From Amycolatopsis sp. AA4 (GTDB lineage Bacteria > Actinomycetota > Actinomycetes > Mycobacteriales > Pseudonocardiaceae), in the NCBI RefSeq assembly GCF_002796545.1, contig NZ_CP024895.1, forward strand, positions 186,001 through 250,000: 64,000 nt of DNA. Direction: 5' to 3'. This document shows, piece by piece, positions 52,738 to 61,635 of the stretch. Each line of letters opens with the position of its first letter. Position 1 is the stretch's first letter. The translations under genes and the position numbers were made by a program. The notes beneath the pieces are model-generated. The model made no database searches and was not told the DNA's origin. It saw nothing but the letters and a program-made list of their open reading frames with translations.

Positions 52738-53184
52738 GGTGTGCTCCTGAACGGGTTCCGTTGTCGCAGATGTGAGCTTTCGGGAGTCGGCCGGGACGCC
52801 ATCGCACGTGGCTCCCGGCCGCCTTTCGTTGTCCGCCGCCGCCGTGTCAGGCCGTCCGTCATCCCCCCCTTCCGCGTCGGATGCCGCCGCGCTCCGCAAC
52901 GCTTCCGGGGTGTGCAGCACAGGCACTACGCCCGCGAGCCGGATCGGAACGCCTGTCGCGCTTCGCTCGGCGTCCGCCCGCTGCCGAATGCCGCGGCGCG
53001 CCCGTTCGGCAGCTTCCAGAGCGCCAGGTAACAGGCGCTTTCCGCCGACAGGGCTTCGGGAGGGATCTCGTGCGCTTCGCGCATCTGAAACTCCGACCTC
53101 ACTGCGCTATCCCACCGGAAGCCCTTGTTCTCGTCCGGTTCCGGCCTCCGCCCGGTCCGGCCCCGGCGTTTCCTTCGCCGGAGC
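52738..53184. other. 447-base gap
   Basis: No gene is supported by ribosome site and composition. Probably the promoter region of 52737 and the 3' flank of the frameshifted gene at 53185. Confidence 0.3.
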
Positions 53185-53611
53185 TCACCGGATCCGCGCC
53201 CCCGCGATCGAGGTCCACAGTTCCGCCAGGGCGACGACCTGCTGTTCGTAGTCGCCGACGACTTCCATCGGGCAGCCCTCGAACCCGCAGCCCGCCGACA
53301 GCACAGCGCGATCCGCTTCTACCGGCACGCCTCGGAAAATCTCGCGGACCCCGCGCTCGTGGCTGCCGAACAGCACCGTCAGCACCCCGTCGTCCGGGTC
53401 CCCGAAGTCCAGTGCGCGCACGTCGGCGAGGAGGCGGGACCGCAGGTCGTCGCGCCAGCCGGGACTGGCCATGTCCAGCAGCGCTGCGCCCGTCCGCACC
53501 CGCTCGGCCAGCACCTTGCGCGAATCCGGGCCCGGCGACCAGCCCGGCGCGCAGCCCGTCGAGGTCCGCTGTCAGCAGAAAGGCGTTCTCAAGGATGTCC
53601 GTCGTGTTCAT
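53185..53611 (-). pseudogene. Hypothetical gene with apparent frameshift
   Basis: ATG 53611 starts MNTTDILENAFLLTADLDGL; near 53535-53550, in a GGGCCCGG run, the coherent frame changes to RKVLAERVRTGAALLDMASP, DDGVLTVLFGSHERGVREIF and CGFEGCPMEVVGDYEQQVVA, stop at 53185. Restored length is about 141 residues. It is divergent from 53760-54272 across a 72-bp palindrome. A sequence error is possible. Confidence 0.5.
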
Positions 53612-53625
53612 GCGAAGCTCCTTTT

Positions 53626-53697
53626 CCGTCTCGCTTCATCACGGTAACATATTCGTCGTGTACACGAAGAATATGTTACCGTGATGAAGCGAGACGG
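53626..53697. promoter_or_regulatory. 72-bp near-perfect palindrome between divergent genes
   Basis: Arms of 29 bases (53626-53654 and 53669-53697) are exact reverse complements. The centre TCGTGT-ACACGA (53656-53667) is itself palindromic, leaving one mismatched pair. Each arm includes a TATGTT-type -10, so both genes would have identical promoters and leaders. GTGTACAC at the centre resembles a GntR-type operator. Confidence 0.8.
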
Positions 53698-53759
53698 CAG
53701 ATGAATGAGCCGTCCGTGCCCTCCCGAGTCCGGCCCCGTCGACGAAAGGCGCACAGGCC

Positions 53760-54272
53760 ATGACGAACACATCTGCTTCCGGCCACCCGTTCCCCGTGTA
53801 CTGGCTGGTGCCCGCCGCGTCCGGCGACCTGCCGACATGGCAACGCGCCGCGGCGGCCGCCGCGGCCGCCGGGATGACAATCGCGAAGTTCGCCGCCGCC
53901 GCATTGACCCAGAAAATGGCAAGCGGGGACACCCTGATCTCCGTCCAGGTGAAGGACCCCCGGCCGCGCACGGTGAGGTTCCACGGGCACTGGCTGGTCG
54001 AACCGGAGAGCGCGCGCGACGCGGCGCGCGACGCCCTCGATCCCGTCGGCCCGGGCTCCTGGACCGTGGGGATCGCCGAAACCGCGCGCGGGCGGTTCGC
54101 ACTCGTCCTCTATCACTACGAACTCACGGACGAATTGAGCGTGTTCGATTCCCTTGAACAGCTCTCCGTCGCGACCGAAACGGACGAACGGGTCGAGTCC
54201 GAAGATGTCGAGCGCGCGCGAGAGGAAATGAGACGGCGGCAAGAAGACGCGGCCAACTACCTTGACATCTGA
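53760..54272 (+). CDS. Hypothetical protein
   Basis: A 170-residue protein with an AAAGG upstream of ATG 53760. It starts with VYWLVPAASGDLPTWQRAAA and an Ala-rich helix. The middle is beta-rich (TLISVQVKDPRPRTVRFHGH, RFALVLYHYELTDELSVFDS), the end a charged helix (DVERAREEMRRRQEDAAN). Family unknown. Co-regulated with the divergent 53611 gene. Confidence 0.65.
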   Translation: MTNTSASGHPFPVYWLVPAASGDLPTWQRAAAAAAAAGMTIAKFAAAALTQKMASGDTLISVQVKDPRPRTVRFHGHWLVEPESARDAARDALDPVGPGSWTVGIAETARGRFALVLYHYELTDELSVFDSLEQLSVATETDERVESEDVERAREEMRRRQEDAANYLDI

Positions 54273-54307
54273 CCGGACCGGCCGCTCGGCCACGAGTTTT
54301 CCACCCG

Positions 54308-54601
54308 ATGAAGCAGGTCGCGCTGAACGAACTTTTGCTGGCCGATATCGCGAAGTATCTCGCGCATCTCGTGACTGACGGGGACGACACCGACAACGTC
54401 ACCTACTACGCCGAAGCCTGTGAGGATCGGCTGGTGGTGACGGTCGGAACCTACGACGAAGACACGACTCGCGAGTTCGAACTCCCGGGTGCGCGAGGCG
54501 CTTCCCGGCAAGTGAACGCGAGTCAGCCCCTTGGGCGGTGGCCGCGAGCGCGATCGCCGCCCAAGGACGTTTCGCGATCGAGAAACTGGTTTGAGCACTG
54601 A
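54308..54601 (+). CDS. Small hypothetical protein, C-terminal part doubtful
   Basis: A 97-residue frame. The first 60 residues look coding (LNELLLADIAKYLAHLVTDG, LVVTVGTYDEDTTREFELPG); the last 35 are Arg/Pro-rich, perhaps read-on after a lesion. Weak ribosome site. It follows 53760-54272 by 35 bases. Confidence 0.45.
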   Translation: MKQVALNELLLADIAKYLAHLVTDGDDTDNVTYYAEACEDRLVVTVGTYDEDTTREFELPGARGASRQVNASQPLGRWPRARSPPKDVSRSRNWFEH

Positions 54602-54826
54602 CGAAGGAGGCCGCTGCCGGTTGCACAGCAGACGGTCGAGTTCGGCCCATTCCCGCGTCCGATTGGTAAACGCCGCTGACGCCGGGGGCAGTTGCCGCGG
54701 GACCGGCGGCCGCTCGTTCCGCAATGGACGTGGACGTCGCCGTGGACCGCTCCGGCCTGCACCACCGCGCCGGACACCTCGCCGACGACGTCCCGGTGCA
54801 TGTCGCCTGTACTCACGCCATCTCCG

Positions 54827-55495
54827 TCACCGGGGATGTTCCTGGAGGTTTCCGATGGTTTTGTCGAGCACGTCGCGCGCGACGCTGCACGGGTCTGTGT
54901 TGTCGCCCCCGGGCAGTATCACGATGCTCGCGTCGATCGTCTCGTGGTCGTTGACGCCGACGGCGACCCGGCATTCGCCGTTGCGGTGCTGGTCGTCCTT
55001 GCTGCCGAATTCGATCGCGGGGTAGCCGCGGATCGGGTCGAGGGAACGACGGTCCGCGTACGAGTGTGCGATGTCGGCGATGCCGTTGCCGCCCCGGACC
55101 GGCAGCAGAACCTGGATCACGACGCCGTGGTGGTCCCACCCGCACAGCGGTTCGTCGACGATCTGCACCCTGGGGACGCCCCGGCTGCCGGAGCCCAGCA
55201 GGCCGTCGGCCTGGTCGGGGGTGAGGGCGTCACACGGGGCCTGCCTCAACCGGCCGAGGTCGAGAGGATGCTGCACCATCGGCACTGTCGGTGCCGTTGG
55301 GCCGGGGGAGCGTCCGGTCGAGGGCCGGGCGGGGGCGTCCGGCGCCGAAGCGGTGGTGCAGGCGGAGAGGCTTGCGATCGCGATTCCCGCGATCGCGAGG
55401 ACCGCTTTGCGCGCTGCCGCACGGTGTCCCGCAGGTCGCGGAGCGCGTGCGAGAGGGCGAGAGTGCTCGGAGGCGGTATTGGCGTGCAAGGACAA
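54827..55495 (-). CDS. DUF3558-type lipoprotein
   Basis: An exported lipoprotein of about 222 residues. AVLAIAGIAIASLSACTT is a signal peptide with lipobox L-S-A-C. The mature part has APCDALTPDQADGLLGSG, EPLCGWDHHGVVIQVL, GECRVAVGVNDHETIDASIV and DPCSVARDVLDKTIGNL, matching the DUF3558 family common in Pseudonocardiaceae and relatives. No ATG is available; TTG at 55495 or 55489 is the likely start. Role unknown. Confidence 0.75.
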   Translation of the reverse strand: MSLHANTASEHSRPLARAPRPAGHRAAARKAVLAIAGIAIASLSACTTASAPDAPARPSTGRSPGPTAPTVPMVQHPLDLGRLRQAPCDALTPDQADGLLGSGSRGVPRVQIVDEPLCGWDHHGVVIQVLLPVRGGNGIADIAHSYADRRSLDPIRGYPAIEFGSKDDQHRNGECRVAVGVNDHETIDASIVILPGGDNTDPCSVARDVLDKTIGNLQEHPR

Positions 55496-55814
55496 CTGGA
55501 TGCCGCGGCCTTTCTGGGCGATGCCCGGTGTCGTCGTGGGCGAAACTATTGGATCGCAACGACGTCGACCGGCGAGTCGACTCGATGGGGTGACCGACCG
55601 TGCCGCGGGCCCGGCGGACGCGGTCGAAGCAGGGTATCGCGCACCAGCGGGTGCCGAGCCGTGCGCACCACGACCACGCGTGACAGACAAACGCGTCGCC
55701 CCGGCCGTCACCAGTGAACTCTCAGAACGTCCCCGCCAGTATCGCCTGGCCAGGCACTCCACCCCTACTTTGCGGCTCGGGCCAGCTTCGGGAGTCCCGG
55801 GCCCTCCGGACCGG
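55496..55814. other. 319-base gap
   Basis: Promoter region of the lipoprotein gene; nothing else is recognised. Confidence 0.3.
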
Positions 55815-56342
55815 TCATCCGTTGCCGCCGTCCCGGCCGGGTCCCCCGGCGGGCGGGATCGGGGTTTCTGGCGCCGCTCCCGGCTGCCGCAGTTGCTCCC
55901 GGAGTTCCTTGGGTGTGGTGTCGAGGGCGTAGGCGAGCTCTTCCCAGCTCACCCCCTGCCGCACGATCTGCCGCATCGTGTTCGCCTCGAGGTTTCGCGC
56001 GGCGTCGCGCGCGAGACGGATCACGTGCGCTGCTGCGAGCGCGTCCGCCCGCTCCAATTCCGGGCCATTCCTGCTGCCCCAGGCTTTGGCCAGAAACGCA
56101 TGCAGCAGACTGACCGGGTCAACCTGTGGTCCGTCCGGGGTGGCGACCCAGCGCTTCTCGTCGTCGTTGCCGTAGCGCGTCGCCAGGCGCACGCGAGCGT
56201 CCTCGCCCTCCCGGCAGAGCGCGAGCAGCGTCTCGAGGCGCGTCGCCCTCAGGCGATCGCGTTCGGCGAAGAACGCCTCGGCCTCAGCGCGGCCGGCGGC
56301 GCGGGCCGCCTCCAAGGCGTCCGATTCGTCCGATGCGGTCAT
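55815..56342 (-). CDS. Helical protein with a possible HTH
   Basis: A 175-residue protein; AAAGGATCAGG before ATG 56342. Residues 5-50 are a long charged helix (AARAAGRAEAEAFFAERDRL). Residues about 130-155 (QGVSWEELAYALDTTPKELR) look like a helix-turn-helix. Pro/Gly-rich tail. Could be a small DNA-binding protein; no family match is claimed. Confidence 0.6.
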   Translation of the reverse strand: MTASDESDALEAARAAGRAEAEAFFAERDRLRATRLETLLALCREGEDARVRLATRYGNDDEKRWVATPDGPQVDPVSLLHAFLAKAWGSRNGPELERADALAAAHVIRLARDAARNLEANTMRQIVRQGVSWEELAYALDTTPKELREQLRQPGAAPETPIPPAGGPGRDGGNG

Positions 56343-56829
56343 CCTGATCCTTTCCGCTGCCTGACAGCCCGGGTTCGGCCACCGATTTCGGTGACAGTCA
56401 TTGCGGCCTGTCACTTGCGTGCTCGGCGACGATCACGGTCTCCATGGCCGCGACCCGCGTGAACGCCTCCGACTCCGCGCCGTGGTGCTCGCCGGAGGTC
56501 GACGAGGAGGCATGCGGGGTCGACGCTCCGACACGGCGTCGCGGTGGTGGGGGCGCAGGCCGTTCCACCACCGCCGCAGCGCGGTCTGTTTCTGCACTGC
56601 GACGACCCTTCCTGTTCTCGGAGGCCGGGTTCCTCGCGGTTCATTCCGCCCGCGGCCGCATGAACCGTTGCCCAGTGTGCCACCGCAGGAGCCCGCCGGG
56701 TGACTGCTCGTCGACATCCTCGGAGCGCCGTGCACGATGTGCTCCATTGCGCGGTCTATGTCAATTTCGGAACGGCGATGCCGGGGCGGTCGAGGTCTTG
56801 CGCGAGAGGAGTGCCATTGGCTCGCGACT
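56343..56829. other. 487-base stretch of uncertain coding status
   Basis: Short coherent runs occur on the - strand (QKQTALRRWWNGLRPHHRDA near 56590 and EAFTRVAAMETVIVAEHASD near 56430) but in different frames, so this may be another frameshifted small gene. Not firm enough to call. Confidence 0.3.
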
Positions 56830-57060
56830 ATGCTCGAGTTCCAGGACGAGGCGCTCGCAGAGGCGACGGGTGCCTCGCGGGAGCAGATCGTCGCGGACGC
56901 CGTGCACCGGTTCAGGCTCCAGGAACGCGAACACGGGTTCCCGGCCGGGCACTACTGCACCGGCGGGGACTGCGCCGCGTGCCGGGAAGATCTGGACAAT
57001 CTTTTCCAGAGCCTTCGAGGAAAAGCTGCACGACGAAGAGGACTCCAGATCACCGGCTGA
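56830..57060 (+). CDS. Small Cys/His protein
   Basis: A 76-residue protein from ATG 56830; ATGs at 56737 or 56758 would lengthen it. An N-terminal helix (EFQDEALAEATGASREQIVA) is followed by HGFPAGHYCTGGDCAACRED, a probable zinc-binding knuckle. Function unknown. Confidence 0.5.
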   Translation: MLEFQDEALAEATGASREQIVADAVHRFRLQEREHGFPAGHYCTGGDCAACREDLDNLFQSLRGKAARRRGLQITG

Positions 57061-57222
57061 CCGAGGAGCTCCGCTCCGACGTCGTCGGTGAGCCCGGTTT
57101 CAGGCGGGTTTCGTTGTGGGCCGGGACTTCTTGCCGTTTCGGCGGCGTCGGGGCGGAGGTGACGCCCACCCCGGAAGACAGGAGCCGCCGGCGTGATCGG
57201 CTGCCGCGAGCGTCGGCTGAGG

Positions 57223-57675
57223 TCAGGCGCGGTCCGCGATTGAGCCGATGCCGCGGTGCGAGATGACCACGGCCAAGGTCCCCAGGTCGCATGCATGGAT
57301 GGCCCAGCGGGCATCGATGTCGAGGTTCAGTCCGAGCCGCGTGCAGGCTGCCGCGGCCGTGGTCAGCTCGTCATGGTCCATGCCGTAGGGGTAGTGCACC
57401 ACCGCGACCAGGCACCCATTGCGGTACCAGCGGTCGGGATGGTCCTGCCCGGCCAATGCCTGCTCACCGTCCGCGCAGTGTCGTTCCAGCGGATCACCGG
57501 CCGCCGGGCAGCGGCTGCCGGTCAGCGTGCACGGGCACTCCCAGCGGCCGCTCGTCACCCGCTGAGGCAGCCGGTCGTAGCGACGTGACCGCAGCCCCGC
57601 CTGGTGCAGCCGGGCCAGAGCCGCGGCTTCGGCGTCGGTGAAGCGCAACCCGAGTTGGGAAGGAGAGGCAGCCAT
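57223..57675 (-). CDS. Hypothetical protein with Cys-rich N-terminal half, possibly leaderless
   Basis: A 150-residue protein from ATG 57675; TACGGT lies seven bases before it, suggesting a leaderless mRNA. It has WECPCTLTGSRCPAAGDPLE, then NGCLVAVVHYPYGMDHDEL and LDIDARWAIHACDLGTLAVV. Four to six Cys could bind metal. Not recognised. Confidence 0.6.
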   Translation of the reverse strand: MAASPSQLGLRFTDAEAAALARLHQAGLRSRRYDRLPQRVTSGRWECPCTLTGSRCPAAGDPLERHCADGEQALAGQDHPDRWYRNGCLVAVVHYPYGMDHDELTTAAAACTRLGLNLDIDARWAIHACDLGTLAVVISHRGIGSIADRA

Positions 57676-58091
57676 AGCCGACACCGTAGGGCGCCTCTCG
57701 TTGCGCCGGGACGAATCTCCGCCGTTCGGGTCAGGGACGCCGCCGCCCTGCTGGGGAGCGGGCAGTGCACTTGCGAAATCCGTATTCCCACGATGCTCAA
57801 ACTGCGGATACCACTTCGTCGTCACCCTCACTCCCGCCAGCGACCATGCCCTTGCCGCTGCGAAACCCGACGCGCCGGCGGGGACGTAGCCGCGGTGCCA
57901 GGAATTGTCGGTGCGGGTCGATATGCTGTGCGCGGCTGGACGCCAGCCGGTCCGAACTCGTTCCGCCCACGCGGGAACGTGCGCTCCTCGGGCGAAGATG
58001 TCTCAGACTCAGCGTCTCTTTGCCTTGCTGTGGCGTGAAAACGGCTGCGGTGGCGGCGGCGTCGGCGTCCTCACCGGGAAGCGAGCAACCC
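57676..58091. other. 416-base gap
   Basis: No supported gene. Confidence 0.3.
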
Positions 58092-58282
58092 ATGCCACGC
58101 GACGAACGAGCCTTGACCCGCTCCGTCCGCAAACGGGCCGAGCAGCAGGGGCTGTCCTATCAGCAGGCCCGCAGCGACGTGATCACGATCCACGAGATCT
58201 GTCGAAAGCCGCGTCGGATGAGGTGCTGGCCGGGCCGCCCTGGCCGGTGCTCGACCTGCTCGGCCCGCACGTGCTGCTGTGA
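58092..58282 (+). pseudogene. Small gene with apparent frameshift
   Basis: ATG 58092 gives RDERALTRSVRKRAEQQGLS, then YQQARSDVITIHEI; at about 58198-58205 the coherent frame changes to SKAASDEVLAGPPWPVLDLL and stops at 58282. Restored length is about 63 residues, basic and helical. Error or decay. Confidence 0.45.
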
Positions 58283-58435
58283 TCGTGCTCCTGGCGCGGC
58301 CTGATCGCAAGATGCCCGCAGTCACACTCCTCCGGACGAGGCTGGTCAGCGCGGTCCCCGGACGATTCCTGGACAGTTCCGGGCCAGTTGCTGCGGATGC
58401 GTGCGGTTGCGGGGAGGACGGGGTCTGCTGGGGAA

Positions 58436-59089
58436 ATGACCGGTGCGGGACTGGCGGGCTATGAGGCGGCCGCGGTCGCGGCCGGGGCGTGGTGGTGCCG
58501 GTTGCGGGTGCCGCTCGACGATCCGGGCGAGGCGGTCGCGGCCGTGGCCCGCGCTACCCGCGACGCCGGGATGCCGCTGACGGTGGCGTTGCGCGGCGGC
58601 CGCGGCGACGTCAGCGAAGCCGTCCTGCTGCGCGCCCCCGACCTGCTGCCCGCGGCGAGCGTCGACCAGTGCCGGCGGATGGCCGAGGCGCTGGCTGCGG
58701 AAACGGGGTGGCGTCGCCTCGGACCAGACCGGCCCGATCAGCCGGTGGCGCCGCTGGGGCTGAGCCGGTTCGTCGCCTTCGACGGCGGGCTCCGCGGTTG
58801 CTCGGCCGACGATGCGGCCCGCCGGTTGTTCGCCGTACGCGCCCCCGGGATGCGGGCGCGGCCGGCGTGGCTGGTCGTGCTCAGCGCGGCCGGTTGCATG
58901 GCGCGCCGAGAGCCCGGAGTGCTGGCCATGCCGTCCGGGCTGGAGCAGGCCGCCGAGGCTGCGGCCGCGCTGGGGCTGCAGCGGTGGTGCGTGCTCGACC
59001 CGGCAGCCGACGAACACGTCGTCTTCTCCCGTTCGCGCACTGACGCCACCGCGTCGTCGGCGGCGAGCAGGTCGAACACCGCGAAGTAG
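58436..59089 (+). CDS. Hypothetical protein
   Basis: A 217-residue protein; GGGGAA directly before ATG 58436. Alpha/beta composition (AGAWWCRLRVPLDDPGEAVA, GMPLTVALRGGRGDVSEAVL, GLSRFVAFDGGLRGCSADDA, RWCVLDPAADEHVVF). The last 20 residues are doubtful because they overlap a convergent frame. Not recognised. Confidence 0.55.
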   Translation: MTGAGLAGYEAAAVAAGAWWCRLRVPLDDPGEAVAAVARATRDAGMPLTVALRGGRGDVSEAVLLRAPDLLPAASVDQCRRMAEALAAETGWRRLGPDRPDQPVAPLGLSRFVAFDGGLRGCSADDAARRLFAVRAPGMRARPAWLVVLSAAGCMARREPGVLAMPSGLEQAAEAAAALGLQRWCVLDPAADEHVVFSRSRTDATASSAASRSNTAK

Positions 59090-59252
59090 ACGACCGCATC
59101 GGACCGCGCGCGGAGTCGGTGCGCAGGGCCAGGATGGCGGCCTGGTCCTTGCCGGTGCGTGCCTGTGTCGCGGCCATCCGCTCCGCGAATGCACCGGGCG
59201 ATATGCGTTTTCCCCGGTCAGCGCGGTGGCCGGGGACGTCGCTGCCGGTCAT
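59040..59252 (-). pseudogene. Gene downstream of 59249-59758, frameshifted, end uncertain
   Basis: ATG 59252 overlaps the upstream stop (ATGA). It reads SPGAFAERMAATQARTGKDQ and AAILALRTDSAR, then near 59105 the coherent frame becomes DAVVYFAVFDLLAADDAVAS and VREREKTT. Beyond this it runs antisense to 58436-59089, so the 3' end cannot be fixed. Confidence 0.4.
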
Positions 59253-59758
59253 CGCGGGAGGCGTGCGGCTTGTGCGGTGATCAGGGCGGCGCAGGCGGGT
59301 GTTGCGATGTGGTCGAGCCGCAGCGGGCCGCGGTCCAGGGCGGGGTCGCGCAGCTGCTGCCGCAGCGCGAGTTCCGCCCACTGCGGGGAAGCGCGCAGGG
59401 CCAGCACGGTGGCGGGCGCGTGCAGGGTCAGGATGGCCTGGTCGCGGGGGTTGAGCACCAGGCCGGGCGCGGGCGGGCAGCGGTAGGTCCGTCCGTCCAG
59501 CAGCCACTCGGCCTCGCCGCCGTCGTCGGGGTCGGGCGCGGTGAAGAGGTAGGCGGGGGCCGAGTCGATGTCTATCTCGACCGGGTGCGGGTAGCTCAGC
59601 CGCCACAGCGTGAGCCCCGGCTCGACGGCAGTGACCCCGTAGCGCAGCTCGACCCGGTCGGCGAGGGCGCGCACGCGGTGGCGGGCGCCGAGCAGATCGC
59701 GCTGGACGGCGGCGGCGTCCTCGGCGGTGGCGGCGACGCCGGCCTGTCCCGTGGTCAC
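59249..59758 (-). CDS. Hypothetical protein
   Basis: A 169-residue protein. GGAGG nine bases before GTG 59758 favours this start over ATG 59779. A helical N-terminal part (EDAAAVQRDLLGARHRVRAL), a beta-rich centre (GLTLWRLSYPHPVEIDIDSA, AYLFTAPDPDDGGEAEWLL) and a C-terminal helix. Not recognised. Confidence 0.6.
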   Translation of the reverse strand: MTTGQAGVAATAEDAAAVQRDLLGARHRVRALADRVELRYGVTAVEPGLTLWRLSYPHPVEIDIDSAPAYLFTAPDPDDGGEAEWLLDGRTYRCPPAPGLVLNPRDQAILTLHAPATVLALRASPQWAELALRQQLRDPALDRGPLRLDHIATPACAALITAQAARLPR

Positions 59759-60110
59759 GTCGCCGGGCCTCCGCTCCATCGCTGCGCCGGGGGCGGCCCC
59801 TCGGCAGCCGGGGGAGGTGCCAGCCGAGGGGCCGCCGGGACGAGCCGGGGGGAAGCTCGCCCTTTGTGGGCACCGTCGATCGTGGTAGGCCGGTCGGCGA
59901 TGGGCAATCGGCCGAACGGGTTCAGGGCGGCATCGATGTGAGGACATTCACCCGACCGCCCACGCTGTCTCGGTGTCGCTTGTGACCAGCATTTACGCGC
60001 GGATCGCGTGAACATGATCACCACGTTCGTTGCTGGACGTCCATGGCTAGACGATCGTGCTGCCGTGATCAACTCTGGTTCTTCGCGGCAGGCCGCTCGA
60101 TCATCGCGGG
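59759..60110. other. 352-base gap
   Basis: Divergent promoter region of 59758 (-) and 60111 (+). No gene is supported. Confidence 0.35.
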
Positions 60111-60407
60111 GTGCCGAAGATCGCCTTGACCGCGCAGTGGGCCGCCGCCGAGGTTGGCCGGCGTGCCCGGGCGCGCCGGGAGCTGCTCGATCTCTCCCAG
60201 GAGGACGCGTCCTATCTGGCGGGCGTGTCGACCACCTGGTGGTCGGCCTTCGAGCGCGGCATGCGCACCCGCGCCGAGTTGCCCCAGCTGCTGGGCGCCG
60301 CGCACGCACTGGGCATGGACTCCGGCGAGCTGCTGAAAGGCCTGCTGCCCGACACCGTGCGCGAGCCGGCGCAGGTGCACCAGACCCGACCCCGGCCCCG
60401 CCGCTGA
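60111..60407 (+). CDS. XRE-family small transcriptional regulator
   Basis: A 98-residue protein with one HTH: GRRARARRELLDLSQEDASY, LAGVSTTWWSAFERGMRTRA and LPQLLGAAHALGMDSGELLK, the Cro/CI pattern of residues about 16-75. GTG 60111 has a purine-rich stretch just before it and may be leaderless. Likely binds a local promoter; its target is unknown. Confidence 0.8.
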   Translation: MPKIALTAQWAAAEVGRRARARRELLDLSQEDASYLAGVSTTWWSAFERGMRTRAELPQLLGAAHALGMDSGELLKGLLPDTVREPAQVHQTRPRPRR

Positions 60408-60427
60408 CATCGCCCGGCGCTTTTCGG

Positions 60428-60464
60428 AAGAACCTGCTCGCAGCGGTGCCGCGAGCAGGTTCTT
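60428..60464. terminator. 14-bp hairpin between convergent genes
   Basis: AAGAACCTGCTCGC and its exact complement around a 9-base loop, between the ends of 60111-60407 (+) and 60488-60913 (-). Probably a bidirectional terminator. Confidence 0.75.
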
Positions 60465-60487
60465 GGCGTAGGTCCCTTCCCGGCGTT

Positions 60488-60913
60488 CTAGGGCTTGGTG
60501 TAGGTCAACTCGTCGCCTAGCACGTAGACCTCCTCGTTGCTGAAATCCTGCCTGTCGGTCGTCAGCAGGCGGTAGAAGTTTTTATTGCTTCCGAATGGCC
60601 ACGGCACCAGATAGTAGTAGGAGTGATCGCTGGTCGTGCCCATGTCGTCGTGATATGAAAAGCGACCGGAAATGGTCTTGCCGAAGGTTTTCAGGCATTC
60701 GTGCCAGTGCAGCGGGCTGTTGCGGCGCTCGTTCATGTAGAACCCCGCGATTCCCTTTCCCTCATAGGTGTACAGGTGCGTGGGACTGCTTCCCGCCCAG
60801 GACTTGCATCCATCGGACGGGGCGGCGGCGGCCGAGCCGGTACCGGCCAGCGCGGCACCAGGAATCAAGGCGGTCACCACAGCCGCCGCAGCGAACCGGG
60901 TACGTGTGCGCAT
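60488..60913 (-). CDS. Small secreted protein
   Basis: A 141-residue protein. GGAGAATT suits the second ATG (60913) better than the first (60916). A signal peptide spans residues 1-32 (RTRFAAAAVVTALIPGAALA, then GSAAAAP). The mature protein is aromatic-rich (HLYTYEGKGIAGFYMNERRN, DHSYYYLVPWPFGSNKNFYR) with two Cys able to form a disulfide. G+C is lower than in neighbours, hinting at later acquisition. Unknown function. Confidence 0.7.
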   Translation of the reverse strand: MRTRTRFAAAAVVTALIPGAALAGTGSAAAAPSDGCKSWAGSSPTHLYTYEGKGIAGFYMNERRNSPLHWHECLKTFGKTISGRFSYHDDMGTTSDHSYYYLVPWPFGSNKNFYRLLTTDRQDFSNEEVYVLGDELTYTKP

Positions 60914-60998
60914 CATAATTCTCCAATCCGCAAGCTGGAAGGAAATAATGATCTGACTCGACCTTGTAAGTGAGCAAGAAATGACAGCCGAGTGGGTG

Positions 60999-61541
60999 TC
61001 ATCTAATAGTGCCATTGACGTCATGCCATTTTGATTGGCCGCGCCCCGTTTTTCTCTCCCCGCCAGTCCCGTGACTCTGGCGAGGTCGGGTTCCTTCGGC
61101 TACGGAGCGGCATCGGGGTACCGTGCCGCCGCCCTCGACGAGTCCGGGTGCATCCCCGCGCCTCCCTGCCGACCGTCTCCCACTCGAAGCTAGCGCCGAT
61201 CGCCGTGCAGCGGCACCGCCGCCACCCGGGCGGTTCAAAGCAGAACACCGCCGCCCAGGGCGATCGTCGTCAACAGTCCGGGAAGGGCAGCCGCACCGGG
61301 TCGGACCGAGGACCGTCCGGATTCGTGTCCGACATCGGGGACCGGCCCCGGCGGATGAAGCGGCCGGAACACCCGCCGGCTCTTGCCGTACGCACCGGAC
61401 GGTGTGCACCGCCAGCACGGTCGCGATCGCAAGTACAAGGCCGCCGGCAGCGGCGAGCAGCACCACGCCGATCACACCGGCGCCACGCGCAGCATCCGCT
61501 CCGGGCGGACCGCCAGGCAACAGCGCTGAGCGCTCTGTCAC
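60999..61541 (-). CDS. Possible membrane-anchored protein, low confidence
   Basis: From GTG 61541 (AAGGCGG before it) the frame contains one clear hydrophobic helix (GVIGVVLLAAAGGLVLAIAT) near residues 22-45. After about residue 75 the composition becomes Arg/Gly-rich, so the real protein may end earlier or be frameshifted. The rest of 60914-61635 shows no gene. Confidence 0.35.
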   Translation of the reverse strand: MTERSALLPGGPPGADAARGAGVIGVVLLAAAGGLVLAIATVLAVHTVRCVRQEPAGVPAASSAGAGPRCRTRIRTVLGPTRCGCPSRTVDDDRPGRRCSALNRPGGGGAAARRSALASSGRRSAGRRGDAPGLVEGGGTVPRCRSVAEGTRPRQSHGTGGERKTGRGQSKWHDVNGTIR

Positions 61542-61635
61542 GGCCGCCTTCGTCTGCTGGCGGGTAAACGCTGGTGAACGGCCGGCCCTGCTCGGGCTGT
61601 GAAAGCAAGGGCCGGTGTGCGCGTAGCCTGCGAGC

